A stretch of DNA of 64,000 bases from Flavobacteriales bacterium (GCA_947462725.1 CANHPZ010000002.1:1-64000); one strand, 5' to 3'. Shown: positions 43,199 to 53,267, counted from the stretch's first letter. Made by a program: numbers and translations. Notes: generated by a model not told the origin, from the sequence alone.

Positions 43199-44287
43199 AT
43201 GGAAAAGCCTCTCACCGATATCCGAACTATTACGATAGATGAACTCTCATCTTTTTTTGAGTCGCATGGCGAGAAGAAATTTCGTGCGAAGCAAGTGATG
43301 GAGTGGTTGTGGAAGAAGTCGGCAACGCGATACGACGAGATGACCAACTTATCGGCGGGCACGAGAGAATTGCTATCGCAGCATTTTTCACTCAAGGGAA
43401 TAACATTAGTAGATCAGCAAATCAGTGGTGATCGCACCATCAAATGCGCTTTTGAAGTAGATCCGGGGAAGGTTGTCGAAGGCGTGTTAATTCCAACTGC
43501 ATCGCGCATGACTGCTTGCATTTCCTCTCAGGTAGGATGCAGTCTATCGTGTGCGTTTTGTGCCACGGGTCGATTGAAAATGCTGCGCAATTTGACAGCA
43601 GGAGAAATTTATGATCAGGTGGTTTATTTGAAGCGCCAAGCAGACGAGCGCTACAACTTACCGCTTTCCAATATTGTATATATGGGCATGGGCGAGCCAT
43701 TGCTCAACTACAAGCAGGTACTGGCTTCGATTGAGAAAATCACTTCACCCGACGGCTTGGGCATGTCGCCACAGCGCATCACGGTGAGCACAGCTGGGGT
43801 GGCCAAGATGATTATGAAGCTTGGCGATGATGGTGTGAAATTCAACCTGGCTTTATCGCTGCACGCGGCAAGTGATGAGAAACGAAACAAGATTATGGAT
43901 ATCAATGAAAGCAACAACCTCGAAGCGTTGTCGGATGCATTGAAATATTTCCATGAAAAAACGGGCACACGTGTCACGTTTGAATACATCATTTTTAGAG
44001 ATTTCAACGACTCCATAAAGGATGCGCAGGAGCTGGCGAATTACTGCAAGCATCTTCCTGTAAAGATCAATATCATTGAATACAATCCGATTGATGATGG
44101 CGAGTACCAGCAGGCTAGTCCGGAGCGCGTTGATGCGTTTGCCAAGTTTCTGGAATCGCGCAATTTGATTGTAAACGTGCGTCGTTCACGAGGCAAGGAC
44201 ATCGATGCGGCTTGCGGGCAGCTAGCTAACAAAAACGCCGCATTGCTCAAAGATGAAGTTGTGCGAAAAGCGAAGCATACGTCTTAA
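43199..44287 (+). CDS. rlmN: 23S rRNA/tRNA adenine-C2 methyltransferase
   Basis: A 362-residue radical SAM enzyme. The CxxxCxxC cluster motif is CAFCATG with the preceding Cys (SCAFC), and GMGEPLLNY and a C-terminal ACGQLA with the conserved catalytic Cys are present. It methylates C2 of A2503 in 23S rRNA and A37 of some tRNAs through a methyl-Cys intermediate. Length is normal. The start at 43199 follows a perfect promoter element. Confidence 0.96.
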   Translation: MEKPLTDIRTITIDELSSFFESHGEKKFRAKQVMEWLWKKSATRYDEMTNLSAGTRELLSQHFSLKGITLVDQQISGDRTIKCAFEVDPGKVVEGVLIPTASRMTACISSQVGCSLSCAFCATGRLKMLRNLTAGEIYDQVVYLKRQADERYNLPLSNIVYMGMGEPLLNYKQVLASIEKITSPDGLGMSPQRITVSTAGVAKMIMKLGDDGVKFNLALSLHAASDEKRNKIMDINESNNLEALSDALKYFHEKTGTRVTFEYIIFRDFNDSIKDAQELANYCKHLPVKINIIEYNPIDDGEYQQASPERVDAFAKFLESRNLIVNVRRSRGKDIDAACGQLANKNAALLKDEVVRKAKHTS

Positions 44288-44311
44288 CTTGGCTGCATTA
44301 ATCGCAGTCCT

Positions 44312-45562
44312 ATGACCAAATCGAATAAGCTTACTATCTGGATTTTTGTTGCATTGTTTACCGGTGTTTTGACCGGTGTTTTGCTCAATAGAAGTTACCC
44401 CGCGATGGCAGACGGAGCTTCCAACCCGGGTTTGATTGCTATACTCGAGAACATCACAATTCTGACGGACGTTTTCTTGCGGCTTATCAAGATGATTATT
44501 GCGCCGTTGGTGTTTTCTACCCTGGTTGTAGGCGTGGCTAAGCTTGGTGATATAAAGGCTGTTGGCCGAATTGGAGGCAAGACTATGCTTTGGTTTGTTT
44601 CTGCTTCGTTTGTTTCGTTGTTGCTGGGTTGTATGTTGGTGAATTTATTTCAACCGGGCACCATGATGCATCTGGAACTGCCGCCGGTAGATGCATCAAC
44701 AGGAATTGACAAAGCCGCCATGACATTTAAAGGAGTCATTACCCACATTTTCCCCAAGAGTGTTATTGAGGCTATGGCTGCTAATGAAATTCTTCAAATC
44801 GTTGTATTCTCTTTGTTTTTTGGCGTAGCCACAGCATCCCTTGGAGAGAAAGGAGAGATTGTAATCAAAGCCCTCGATGCCGTGGGGCATGTGATGCTAA
44901 AGATTACCGGATATGTGATGAACTTCGCCCCATTCGCGGTGTTCGCTGCAATGACGGCGGTAGTCGCTAAGAAGGGATTGGGTGTGTTGGTGACCTATGG
45001 TGTTTTCATTAGCGAGTTTTATTTCGGGCTTATGCTGTTGTGGTTGGTGTTGCTGTTTGCGGCCTATTTGCTAGTTGGAAAGCGAGTGGGTAATTTGGTG
45101 AGCCGCATCAAAGAGCCGCTATTACTCGCGTTTTCGACCGCCAGCAGTGAGGCGGCATTTCCCAAGACGCTAGAAGAGCTTGAACGATTTGGATGCCGCA
45201 ACCGCATTGTGAGTTTTGTGCTTCCTCTAGGTTATTCGTTCAACCTCGATGGTTCCATGATGTATATGACATTTGCGAGTTTGTTCATTGCGCAGAGCTA
45301 TGGTATTCACATGAGCTTTGATCAACAACTGACCATGCTGCTTGTGTTGATGATTACTAGTAAGGGCATAGCCGGTGTGCCACGTGCTTCGCTAGTAGTT
45401 ATTGCCGGCACACTCTCATCTTTTCACATTCCGGAAGCGGGATTGCTGCTTTTGCTTGGCATCGATCACCTGCTCGACATGGGGCGCAGCGCCACCAATG
45501 TGGTGGGCAACGCTGTAGCCACCGTTGCTGTGAGTAAATGGGAAAAGAGTCTTGACCACTAA
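44312..45562 (+). CDS. Dicarboxylate/amino acid:cation symporter (DAACS)
   Basis: A 416-residue GltP/DctA-type transporter. About eight membrane helices and two hairpins are visible, with the Ser-rich loop as AFSTASSEAAFPKTLEEL, the LPLGYSFNLDGSMMY region of TM7, and the TM8 substrate residues in DHLLDMGRSATNVVGNAVA. It imports glutamate, aspartate or C4-dicarboxylates with Na+ or H+. It is 24 bases after rlmN on the same strand. Confidence 0.93.
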   Translation: MTKSNKLTIWIFVALFTGVLTGVLLNRSYPAMADGASNPGLIAILENITILTDVFLRLIKMIIAPLVFSTLVVGVAKLGDIKAVGRIGGKTMLWFVSASFVSLLLGCMLVNLFQPGTMMHLELPPVDASTGIDKAAMTFKGVITHIFPKSVIEAMAANEILQIVVFSLFFGVATASLGEKGEIVIKALDAVGHVMLKITGYVMNFAPFAVFAAMTAVVAKKGLGVLVTYGVFISEFYFGLMLLWLVLLFAAYLLVGKRVGNLVSRIKEPLLLAFSTASSEAAFPKTLEELERFGCRNRIVSFVLPLGYSFNLDGSMMYMTFASLFIAQSYGIHMSFDQQLTMLLVLMITSKGIAGVPRASLVVIAGTLSSFHIPEAGLLLLLGIDHLLDMGRSATNVVGNAVATVAVSKWEKSLDH

Positions 45563-45586
45563 AGGCAGAGCGCGTAGTTCACTGAT

Positions 45587-45594
45587 TATCTTTG
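45587..45594 (+). promoter_or_regulatory. TAnnTTTG promoter element of purQ
   Basis: TATCTTTG, a perfect match followed by CCGC, ends 18 bases before the purQ ATG at 45613. It also explains why the in-frame TTG at 45592 is not the start. Confidence 0.6.
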
Positions 45595-45612
45595 CCGCAA
45601 AATTTACCCACC

Positions 45613-46305
45613 ATGAAATTTGGCGTTGTAGTATTTCCGGGCAGCAATTGTGATGAAGATTTGGTGTACACCCTTCGCGATATTCTGCATCAGGATGTGG
45701 TGAAGTTGTGGCACAAAGACACCGATTTACAAGGAGTCGATTTTGTATTTATTCCGGGCGGATTTTCATACGGCGATTATTTGCGCAGTGGCGCTATTGC
45801 TCGTTTTTCACCTATTATGGACGCCGTAGTTGCACACGCCAATAAGGGTGGATATGTGATGGGGATTTGTAATGGTTTTCAGATTCTTTGTGAAGCGAAA
45901 TTGTTGCCAGGAGCGCTGTTGCATAATGAGAGCCGCAAGTTCATTTGTAAAAATGTCTATCTCAAGCCGGTTTCAAAAACTGCTTTGCCAACCAAGGGTT
46001 TAGATTTCTCCAAGGCGTATAAAGTTCCCATTGCACATGGTGAGGGCCGTTTTTTCGCGACAGATGAGCAATTGAAGGAAATCATTCAAAATGATCAGAT
46101 TTTATTTCGCTATTGCAATACGGATGGAGAAACAACTGAAGAGTCTAACCCCAACGGCGCAATGCTCAATATCGCCGGAATATGCAATAAGGAGCGCAAT
46201 GTTTTTGGAATGATGCCTCATCCGGAGCGCGCTGCAGATTTCGAATTGGAAAACACCGACGGTCGCGAAATATTCGAGAGCATTCTTTCGTTGGTTGGCG
46301 CATAA
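45613..46305 (+). CDS. purQ: Phosphoribosylformylglycinamidine synthase subunit PurQ
   Basis: A 230-residue class I glutamine amidotransferase domain starting MKFGVVVFPGSNCDED. The nucleophile Cys is in MGICNGFQIL, and the His-Glu of the triad is in MMPHPERAADF. It supplies ammonia for the fourth step of purine synthesis. It is a free-standing subunit, so a small PurL and PurS should exist elsewhere in the genome, in contrast to the fused PurL of many other bacteria. Confidence 0.95.
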   Translation: MKFGVVVFPGSNCDEDLVYTLRDILHQDVVKLWHKDTDLQGVDFVFIPGGFSYGDYLRSGAIARFSPIMDAVVAHANKGGYVMGICNGFQILCEAKLLPGALLHNESRKFICKNVYLKPVSKTALPTKGLDFSKAYKVPIAHGEGRFFATDEQLKEIIQNDQILFRYCNTDGETTEESNPNGAMLNIAGICNKERNVFGMMPHPERAADFELENTDGREIFESILSLVGA

Positions 46306-46416
46306 ACGCTTAAAATTCGCCTTCGGCTCTTGGGCGCGAGCGTAATTTGAGCGAACTTTACACCTCACGTTTTGTTTAATACTTGCTGTTGTCAATTACA
46401 CTGCAGCCCACTGTTT

Positions 46417-48357
46417 ATGAGCAACCAATACACCCCCGGACCATTATTGGCCAATATCAATTCTCCTGAAGAATTGCGCAGCCAACTGAAGGTCGATCAA
46501 CTACCCCAGTTGTCGAAGGAGCTTCGTCAATATATCGTAGATATCGTAAGCGAGAAGGGCGGCCATTTTGGCGCCAGTTTGGGTGTGGTTGAGATGACGG
46601 TTGCGTTGCACTACGTATACAACACGCCATATGATCAATTGATTTGGGACGTAGGGCATCAGGCGTATGGTCACAAGATTTTGACCGGTCGTCGGGATGT
46701 GTTTCACACCAACAGGAAATATAAGGGCATCAGCGGATTTCCCAAGCGCAGCGAAAGCGAATATGACACGTTTGGCGTGGGTCACTCATCCACATCAATA
46801 AGCGCCGCGGTAGGAATGGCTGTTGCTTCTAAAGTGAAAAAGGAGCAAGACCGCAAAGTGATTGCTGTAATTGGTGATGGCGCCATGACGGCTGGACTTG
46901 CATTCGAAGGGCTGAATCACGGCGGAACATCGGATGCTGATATTTTGGTTATACTGAATGACAACTGCATGAGCATTGACCCCAATGTTGGGGCGTTGAA
47001 GGAATATTTAACCGACATCACAACATCGCACACCTACAACAAGGTAAAGGATGAGGTGTGGAATATGTTGGGTAAGCTTTCGACTTTTGGAACGAGTGCG
47101 CAGGCTATTGTGCACAAGGTTTCCGAATCACTGAAGTCTTCTTTGGTAAAGGAAAGCAACTTGTTTGAATCGTTGAAATGGCGCTATTTCGGTCCTATCG
47201 ACGGACACGATGTGGAGCATTTAGCAGCAGTACTTGAAGATTTGAAAGACATTCCCGGCCCTAAGATTTTGCATTGCGTAACCATGAAGGGCAAAGGATA
47301 TGAGCCCGCGGAGAAGGGCAGCCCAACCAAGTGGCACGCGCCGGGTTTGTTTAATAAGGAAACAGGAGAGATTGTGAAGGTGGTTCCAAAATCACCACAA
47401 CCACCGCTATATCAAGACGTTTTTGGACACACCATCATTGAGCTTGCTGAGAAGAATGAGAAGATTGTAGGTGTAACACCTGCGATGCCTTCAGGTTGTT
47501 CGTTGAAGTTTATGATGGAAGCTATGCCTGATCGCGCATTCGATGTGGGTATTGCAGAGCAGCACGCTGTTACATTCAGTGCCGGTATGGCTACACAGGG
47601 ATTAATTCCATTTTGTAACATATACAGTTCGTTTATGCAGCGCGCGTATGACCAGGTGGTGCACGATGTGGCTTTGCAAAAACTGCAAGTCGTGTTTTGT
47701 TTGGATCGCGGAGGTGTAGTGGGGGCCGATGGTCCAACTCACCATGGCGCCTATGATTTGGCTTACATGCGTTCAATCCCCAACATGATAGTCGCATCAC
47801 CAATGGATGAAAGTGAGTTGCGCAATTTGATGTATACGGCGCAATATGAAAATTATGGCCCATTTTCGATACGTTATCCACGTGGCAATGGAGTGATGAC
47901 AGAGTGGAAGACTCCTTTCCAGCTGATCAAGCCGGGCACAGGACGTAAAGTTCGCAGTGGCGCTGATATTGCCATTCTAAGCATAGGTCCAATGGGCAAT
48001 TATGCGCTGAAGGCTTGTGAAGAGCTGGAGACCCGCGGCATCAGTGCTGCGTTGTATGATATGCGCTTTGTGAAACCTATCGATGAGTTGTTGTTGCACG
48101 AGGTGTTTGGCAAGTTCAAGCATGTAGTAACAGTAGAGGACGGATGTCTGCAGGGCGGAATGGGCAGCGCTGTGCTCGAGTTTATGGTGGATAACGGATA
48201 TACTGCGCAAGTGAAGCGCCTTGGAATACCTGATCGCTTGGTAGAGCACGGCACACAAGATGAGCTCTATGCGGAGTGTCATTATGATGCGGCCGCTATG
48301 ATATCCACCTGCGAGGAGATGATAAAAGAGTCTGTTAGCGCTAAGCGCACAGCCTAA
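46417..48357 (+). CDS. dxs: 1-deoxy-D-xylulose-5-phosphate synthase
   Basis: A 646-residue thiamine-diphosphate enzyme of normal length. The cofactor motif is GDGAMTAGLAFEGLNHG...NDN, preceded by WDVGHQAYGHKILTGR. The second domain has the catalytic Glu in DVGIAEQHAVTFSAG, and GADGPTHHGAYDLAY and the transketolase C domain follow. It makes DXP from pyruvate and glyceraldehyde 3-phosphate for isoprenoids, thiamine and pyridoxal. ATG 46417 is chosen for the family N terminus; the frame extends 15 codons upstream from a rare start. Confidence 0.96.
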   Translation: MSNQYTPGPLLANINSPEELRSQLKVDQLPQLSKELRQYIVDIVSEKGGHFGASLGVVEMTVALHYVYNTPYDQLIWDVGHQAYGHKILTGRRDVFHTNRKYKGISGFPKRSESEYDTFGVGHSSTSISAAVGMAVASKVKKEQDRKVIAVIGDGAMTAGLAFEGLNHGGTSDADILVILNDNCMSIDPNVGALKEYLTDITTSHTYNKVKDEVWNMLGKLSTFGTSAQAIVHKVSESLKSSLVKESNLFESLKWRYFGPIDGHDVEHLAAVLEDLKDIPGPKILHCVTMKGKGYEPAEKGSPTKWHAPGLFNKETGEIVKVVPKSPQPPLYQDVFGHTIIELAEKNEKIVGVTPAMPSGCSLKFMMEAMPDRAFDVGIAEQHAVTFSAGMATQGLIPFCNIYSSFMQRAYDQVVHDVALQKLQVVFCLDRGGVVGADGPTHHGAYDLAYMRSIPNMIVASPMDESELRNLMYTAQYENYGPFSIRYPRGNGVMTEWKTPFQLIKPGTGRKVRSGADIAILSIGPMGNYALKACEELETRGISAALYDMRFVKPIDELLLHEVFGKFKHVVTVEDGCLQGGMGSAVLEFMVDNGYTAQVKRLGIPDRLVEHGTQDELYAECHYDAAAMISTCEEMIKESVSAKRTA

Positions 48358-48365
48358 TTGAATCC

Positions 48366-48869
48366 ATGGAAGAAATCGTCAATAAAGTAGCAGCGAGTGG
48401 ATTGGTCACGATCGACCTGGAAGAGATTTATCCCACAGGAGAGCGTGTTACAATTGATTTTGCATCACAACTTTGGCAAGGACTAGCGTTGCGGGAAAAG
48501 GATTTCAGAGATTGGATTGCTTCACACGATTGGAGTGTTTATCATGGTAAGCATGTAGCCTTTTATTGCAGCGCTGACGCTATCATTCAACCTTGGGCCT
48601 ACATGCTTATAGCTTCGAAATTGACTGGTGTTGCTAGGACGATGGTTCAAGGTGATGCGCGTGATTTGGAGCACTATCTTTTTCGCTCCTTGATAGATGG
48701 CTTAGACATTGAGCGGTTCAACGACAAGCGCTGTGTGATTAAAGGTTGCAGCAACAAACCTGTTCCCGCATCTGCGTATGCGTATTTGGTTGGGCGGTTG
48801 CAGCCGGTCGCTAAAAGCATCATGTTTGGTGAGCCTTGCAGCACGGTTCCTGTTTTCAAAAAAGCTTAG
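48366..48869 (+). CDS. DUF2480 family protein
   Basis: A 167-residue cytoplasmic protein matching DUF2480, a Bacteroidota family of unknown function: LVTIDLEEIYPTGERV near the start, LREKDFRDWI, then FYCSADAIIQPWAYMLIA. A conserved Cys-Ser-Ala-Asp element and two late Cys (KGCSNKPVP, GEPCS) could bind metal; that is only a guess. It follows dxs by 8 bases. Its TAG shares a TTAG with the stop of convergent purF. Confidence 0.85.
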   Translation: MEEIVNKVAASGLVTIDLEEIYPTGERVTIDFASQLWQGLALREKDFRDWIASHDWSVYHGKHVAFYCSADAIIQPWAYMLIASKLTGVARTMVQGDARDLEHYLFRSLIDGLDIERFNDKRCVIKGCSNKPVPASAYAYLVGRLQPVAKSIMFGEPCSTVPVFKKA

Positions 48870-50755
48870 TAAGCCCTTTCGTTTCTTCCCTCCATGTAGT
48901 TGACGAACGCGCGGTTAACAACTCCGTTACCACCTGCCGTAGGATAGTTTCCACTGAAGTACCAATCACCCAAATGGAGTGGACACGCATTGTGCAATCC
49001 ATCCAACGTTTGGAAAATCACATCGACTTTAGCTCCGATATTTTGCGGCGTTACTAACTCCGCAATTTTATTCGAGATCTCTTCGGGCGTGAATGCGTCG
49101 TATAACGCTTTTACATGGTTGGTCGACTTGTCGCCCGCGCTACACTTTTCTAATACAGTTTTCGTAATCGAATCATAAGAACCTCTTTCCTTGTGCAGTG
49201 CAATGGCGGCCTGAAACGCAATGAAATCGCCTAGTTTGGCCATGTCAATGCCATAACAATCGGGGTAGCGAATTTGAGGGGCTGAAGAAACAATGATGAT
49301 ACGCTTAGGACCAAGTCGGTCGAGCATTTTGATGATGGACCGTTTTAATGTAGTGCCGCGCACAATCGAGTCATCAATAACTACAAGCGTATCCACGCCA
49401 CGTTTTACTGCGCCATGTGTGGTGTCGTAGACGTGCGCTACCATTTCATCACGCGCGCTATCTTGGGTGATGAACGTGCGCATTTTCACATCCTTAATGG
49501 CGATTTTTTCTAGTCGTGCACGTTTGCGAATGATTTGATTGATTGCCTCCATCGATGGGTTATTGCCCAGCGCTTGGATATCTGCCACCTTAACATCGTT
49601 GAGGTGGTCTTCGAGCGCCTTCATCATGCCGTAGAAGGCAATTTCAGCGGTGTTTGGTATGAAGGAGAATACCGTGTTTTCCAAGTCGTAGTCTACAGCC
49701 TTTAGAATGTGAGGCACAACATTTCTTCCAAGTTGCTGGCGCTCGGCATAAATTGATTCATCATTTCCGCGCGAGAAATAGATGCGTTCGAAAGAGCAAG
49801 CGAGTTTTTCTTTTGGTTCTATGATTTTCTTGACAGAAGTAGTCGAATCTTTTTTGATGATGAATGCGTGTCCGGGTTCAAGCTCGTGAATTTCACTCAA
49901 TGGTGCGTTGAATGCTGCTTGAATAGGTGGCCGTTCGGAAGCTACAACAGCGATTTCATCATTTTCATACCAGTATGCAGGGCGAATTCCTGAGGGGTCG
50001 CGCAATACGAAAGCATCGCCATGTCCAAGCAAGCCTGCGATGGCAAAACCACCATCGAAGTCTCTGGTAGCACGACTGAGCATGCGCTGTAAATCGAGGT
50101 GAGTTGAAATGAGTTCGGTGATTTTTTTATTGTCGTGACCTTCTTGCTTGAATTGATCGAAAAGAAGTTGGTTTTCTTCATCCAAGAAGTGACCAATTTT
50201 TTCCATCACCGTTACGGTGTCTGCTTTTTGTTTTGGGTGCTGGCCAAGATCGATGAGCAGTTGAAAAAGCTCATCCACGTTGGTGAGATTGAAGTTTCCA
50301 GCAACCACAAGATTCCTTGTCATCCAATTGTTTTCGCGCAAAAATGGATGACAATTTTCGATGCTGTTGCCACCGTATGTTCCGTAGCGGAGGTGGCCTA
50401 AAAACAATTCACCGGTGAAGGCGTAGTTGTCTTTGAGGTATTGTGTATCGGAGAGTTTATCGGGGCGTGTGCGTTCTAGTTCTTCGAAACGCGACATCAC
50501 CTGAGAAAACAAATCACGAATAGCTTGAGAATCGTTGCTGCGCAATCGGCTGATGTAGCGCTTACCCGGAGGCATGTCGATTTTGATGTTGGCGATGCCG
50601 GCGCCGTCTTGACCTCTGTTGTGTTGCTTCTCCATGAGGAGATACATTTTGTTGAGGCCGTAAAATGCTGTTCCGTATTTCTCGGTATAGTATTGAAGAG
50701 GTTTCTTCAAACGGAGGAGTGCGATACCGCACTCGTGCTTCAATTCATCGCTCAT
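48866..50755 (-). CDS. purF: Amidophosphoribosyltransferase, long Bacteroidota variant
   Basis: A 629-residue protein. An N-terminal Ntn glutaminase domain has its nucleophile Cys in KHECGIALLR, and NRGQDGAG and LGHLRYGTYG follow. The phosphoribosyltransferase PRPP motif is VVIDDSIVRGTTLKR. Together they make phosphoribosylamine, the first committed purine step. It is about 120 residues longer than classical PurF because of insertions (near 90-120 and 170-210) and a C-terminal tail. The eight residues before Cys look like a propeptide. I chose ATG 50755; the open frame continues to TTG 50785 without similarity. Confidence 0.9.
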   Translation of the reverse strand: MSDELKHECGIALLRLKKPLQYYTEKYGTAFYGLNKMYLLMEKQHNRGQDGAGIANIKIDMPPGKRYISRLRSNDSQAIRDLFSQVMSRFEELERTRPDKLSDTQYLKDNYAFTGELFLGHLRYGTYGGNSIENCHPFLRENNWMTRNLVVAGNFNLTNVDELFQLLIDLGQHPKQKADTVTVMEKIGHFLDEENQLLFDQFKQEGHDNKKITELISTHLDLQRMLSRATRDFDGGFAIAGLLGHGDAFVLRDPSGIRPAYWYENDEIAVVASERPPIQAAFNAPLSEIHELEPGHAFIIKKDSTTSVKKIIEPKEKLACSFERIYFSRGNDESIYAERQQLGRNVVPHILKAVDYDLENTVFSFIPNTAEIAFYGMMKALEDHLNDVKVADIQALGNNPSMEAINQIIRKRARLEKIAIKDVKMRTFITQDSARDEMVAHVYDTTHGAVKRGVDTLVVIDDSIVRGTTLKRSIIKMLDRLGPKRIIIVSSAPQIRYPDCYGIDMAKLGDFIAFQAAIALHKERGSYDSITKTVLEKCSAGDKSTNHVKALYDAFTPEEISNKIAELVTPQNIGAKVDVIFQTLDGLHNACPLHLGDWYFSGNYPTAGGNGVVNRAFVNYMEGRNERAY

Positions 50756-50802
50756 GATGCGCGTAAAGACTGAAATGAGAGTCAATCCCTATAAAGAGCA
50801 CG

Positions 50803-50810
50803 CAAAAGTA
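50803..50810 (-). promoter_or_regulatory. TAnnTTTG promoter element of purF
   Basis: The minus strand reads TACTTTTG, a perfect match followed by CGTGC, 47 bases before the ATG at 50755. Confidence 0.55.
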
Positions 50811-50849
50811 CGCCTCACTTGTGGAGTTTAGAATGCGCAGATGTAAAAC

Positions 50850-53207
50850 TTAACGGATGATTGTGATTTTTCGCACCTCATCAGCTGTGCCGAGTGGAGT
50901 AGAAACGTAGACCAAATAGACTCCAGTGGCTGGTTTGCTGCCATCCGAAAGAAGTCCGTCCCAAACGGCACGACCGCCCTCACTTTCGGTTTCAAACAAG
51001 ATGTTGCCTTGTATGTCTGTTATCTTAACACTTGTGTTGTAGGCCAAACCATCGATGGTAATGTTGCCTGTATATTCAGGACGCACGGGATTGGGAAAAA
51101 CCCTCACGTTCGACATTTCGTTGTCGAAGTTGGTGGCAGTAGAGAAGAATCCGACAACACCATTTTCAGTTGCGAAGAATACCTCACCGTTGGAATGGTT
51201 AATGGCTATATCGTAAACCGTGTTGGAAAGGAGTGGACTGTTTTCTTCGGTGAAGTGATAAATCTGACGCAGACCATCATCACTGAGCAAATACACTCCG
51301 CTGTTTTGAGTGCCAATCCATTTTCTATTGCTACCGTCAATTTCGATGCAGTTGATGCTTTCAGTTTCAAGCAGGATCTGCGTGTTGCCGTCTTGTTCGA
51401 TGAGAATTTGCTCAGAGTCGAAGTTATCGCCTTCGAATATCGAAGCGGGATTATAGAATATAGATAATCCACTGGAAGTGCCCACCCAAACCTCTTCGTC
51501 GAGATCTTCTTCCATGCAGAGCACGTCGTTTGACGCTAGTTTTCCGTTTCCTTCCGCATCGGTCAAAAGGTTGAAATTATCATCGGAAAAAACAGGGAGC
51601 GTTCCATTGTTATTGAGTACCAGAAGCCCTTTACCAACTACGTTGGCCCAAATGAATCCATTGTTTCCAATGAGGATATCACCAACCTTTTCGTCGTTGC
51701 CGAGCAGCAAGCCAAAGTCGTAGTCATAGAATTTTCCATCTCGATCGAGCGCGTGAATTGCGCGGTCGGTGAGGCTATTTGTGCACCACAATATGCCTTC
51801 GTCGGAAAACGCAACACTGGCTACTTGTGTGCGCACGGCTGATGGATCTGCAGTGGTTGCATCAGGGCCTGTGGCGGCGCTGCCGTTTGTGGGTTTTAAG
51901 CGCCCGGTAGTGGTGTTCACGCGTACTAAACCATCGTCCCATGTGGCGGCATAGACCACCGAGTTGTCCAATGGATCAACAGCAACATCCATGACATCTG
52001 TTACGAAGTTGCTGCTGTTGTTGAATCCGGCTCCCGCGCTGTAGATTGTATCGGATGAAATGTGTTTCCATTGGTCATCAACGAAACCGGATATTCCATC
52101 TACATTAAATTGCGGACCCCAGTCGGCACGCACGCCGCCGTGTGCAATCCAAATATTGTTGTTGTAAGCTCCAATTCGTCGGCAGGAAGCAGAGAATGGG
52201 CCATCGGGTTCAATGGTGGCGTCGGCTGTACCCTCGGCATTGCGCGACCAGAATAAGCCAGCATATTTGTCGGCAGCCCAGATGTAGCCGTATTCACCAA
52301 CGATGCAGTTGTAAATATTGGGAAGGCGACCCGCGATGAGGGAGCGCTGCACGGGAAAGTCGAAGTTAAAGTGACAGAACCAATAGCCGTAATCGCCGGA
52401 AACGGTAAGCCATTCACCATTAGACCATATTTGGTTGATGCGGAAATTAACCAAAGGGTATCGTGCCGTCCAATCTGTGGCGCCGACGGATTTACTCCAG
52501 ATGGTGTCGGCTTGTGTGCCGGGGATATGCAAAACCATTTCGTTATTGAAGAACTCAATGTGTTTCACAATAGAATCTCCGGGAATAATTCCGAAGGGCA
52601 GCCAGTTTTGGAAGTTGGCCAAAAATGGGTTGTTGATGTAGGCCTTTTGCAAACCCTCTTCAGTGGCAGCGTAGAGTGTGTCGTTGAATATCGCCACATC
52701 ATTCACCCTAACCGGTCCTCCGTTGGGTCCGATGAAATAGGTTTCTTTCACTTCTTTGCGAATCATATCCAGCACTACGACGCCAAAACCGGTGCTGAGG
52801 TAAACGCGATTACCGAAAGGCAGGATGTCGTAAATGGCTTTATCGCCAATGATGGTGCTGAATTTAATATCAGGGATGTTGTAGCTTTTTTCTCCATCGA
52901 GTAAATCGATGTTTCCATTGGAGTAACCGATGATGACCAGGCCTGTAGCGGGATCAACCTCCAGGGCAGAAATACCGATGTCGGTAAGTTGTGTGGCTTT
53001 GGAGTATCGGATGATTTCGCCGCCGTCTTTGTTGTAAGAAAAAACAGCATAAGGAGTGGCCGCATAGACAATATGGTTCCATTCACACACATCGATGCAC
53101 TTGTTGTAGGGCAGGTGATCGCGCCATGTGCCGATGCTGAATTGCGCATGCACAAAAGAGCCAAAAGAGCACAGTGCAAAGAGGATAAAGTAGCAGAGGT
53201 GTTTCAT
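50850..53207 (-). CDS. porZ: PorZ-like T9SS attachment-complex beta-propeller protein
   Basis: A 785-residue exported protein with signal peptide (residues 1-19, ending FVHAQ). The mature start FSIGTWRDHLPYNKC and following repeats (IVYAATPYAVFSY, ISALEVDPATG, IIGYSNGNIDLL) match the PorZ family of two beta-propellers. The last 90 residues form a T9SS type A-like sorting domain (RVFPNPV, VKITDIQGN, GVYLVYV). PorZ works at the cell surface with PorU, PorV and PorQ, where cargo signals are cleaved and attached to lipopolysaccharide. ATG 53207 fits the signal peptide best; an ATG 4 codons upstream is possible. Confidence 0.87.
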   Translation of the reverse strand: MKHLCYFILFALCSFGSFVHAQFSIGTWRDHLPYNKCIDVCEWNHIVYAATPYAVFSYNKDGGEIIRYSKATQLTDIGISALEVDPATGLVIIGYSNGNIDLLDGEKSYNIPDIKFSTIIGDKAIYDILPFGNRVYLSTGFGVVVLDMIRKEVKETYFIGPNGGPVRVNDVAIFNDTLYAATEEGLQKAYINNPFLANFQNWLPFGIIPGDSIVKHIEFFNNEMVLHIPGTQADTIWSKSVGATDWTARYPLVNFRINQIWSNGEWLTVSGDYGYWFCHFNFDFPVQRSLIAGRLPNIYNCIVGEYGYIWAADKYAGLFWSRNAEGTADATIEPDGPFSASCRRIGAYNNNIWIAHGGVRADWGPQFNVDGISGFVDDQWKHISSDTIYSAGAGFNNSSNFVTDVMDVAVDPLDNSVVYAATWDDGLVRVNTTTGRLKPTNGSAATGPDATTADPSAVRTQVASVAFSDEGILWCTNSLTDRAIHALDRDGKFYDYDFGLLLGNDEKVGDILIGNNGFIWANVVGKGLLVLNNNGTLPVFSDDNFNLLTDAEGNGKLASNDVLCMEEDLDEEVWVGTSSGLSIFYNPASIFEGDNFDSEQILIEQDGNTQILLETESINCIEIDGSNRKWIGTQNSGVYLLSDDGLRQIYHFTEENSPLLSNTVYDIAINHSNGEVFFATENGVVGFFSTATNFDNEMSNVRVFPNPVRPEYTGNITIDGLAYNTSVKITDIQGNILFETESEGGRAVWDGLLSDGSKPATGVYLVYVSTPLGTADEVRKITIIR

Positions 53208-53267
53208 GATAAGCGGCATGGCTAACGCAGCGAATTTGCAAATGTTATGGGCGATCAAAAAATAAGC

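Noticed and set aside
44357-44385. Tandem repeat ACCGGTGTTTTG x2 in the symporter gene
   Set aside because: Two in-frame copies encoding TGVL twice in a membrane helix; ordinary low-level repetition.
6008-47888. Other CACGTG hexamers (near 445, 6014, 18474, 21564, 23258, 29382, 35288, 37369, 43966, 45378, 47877)
   Set aside because: Flanks match the parS consensus poorly, at most about 11 of 16 in those I aligned, as expected for chance E-box-like hexamers.
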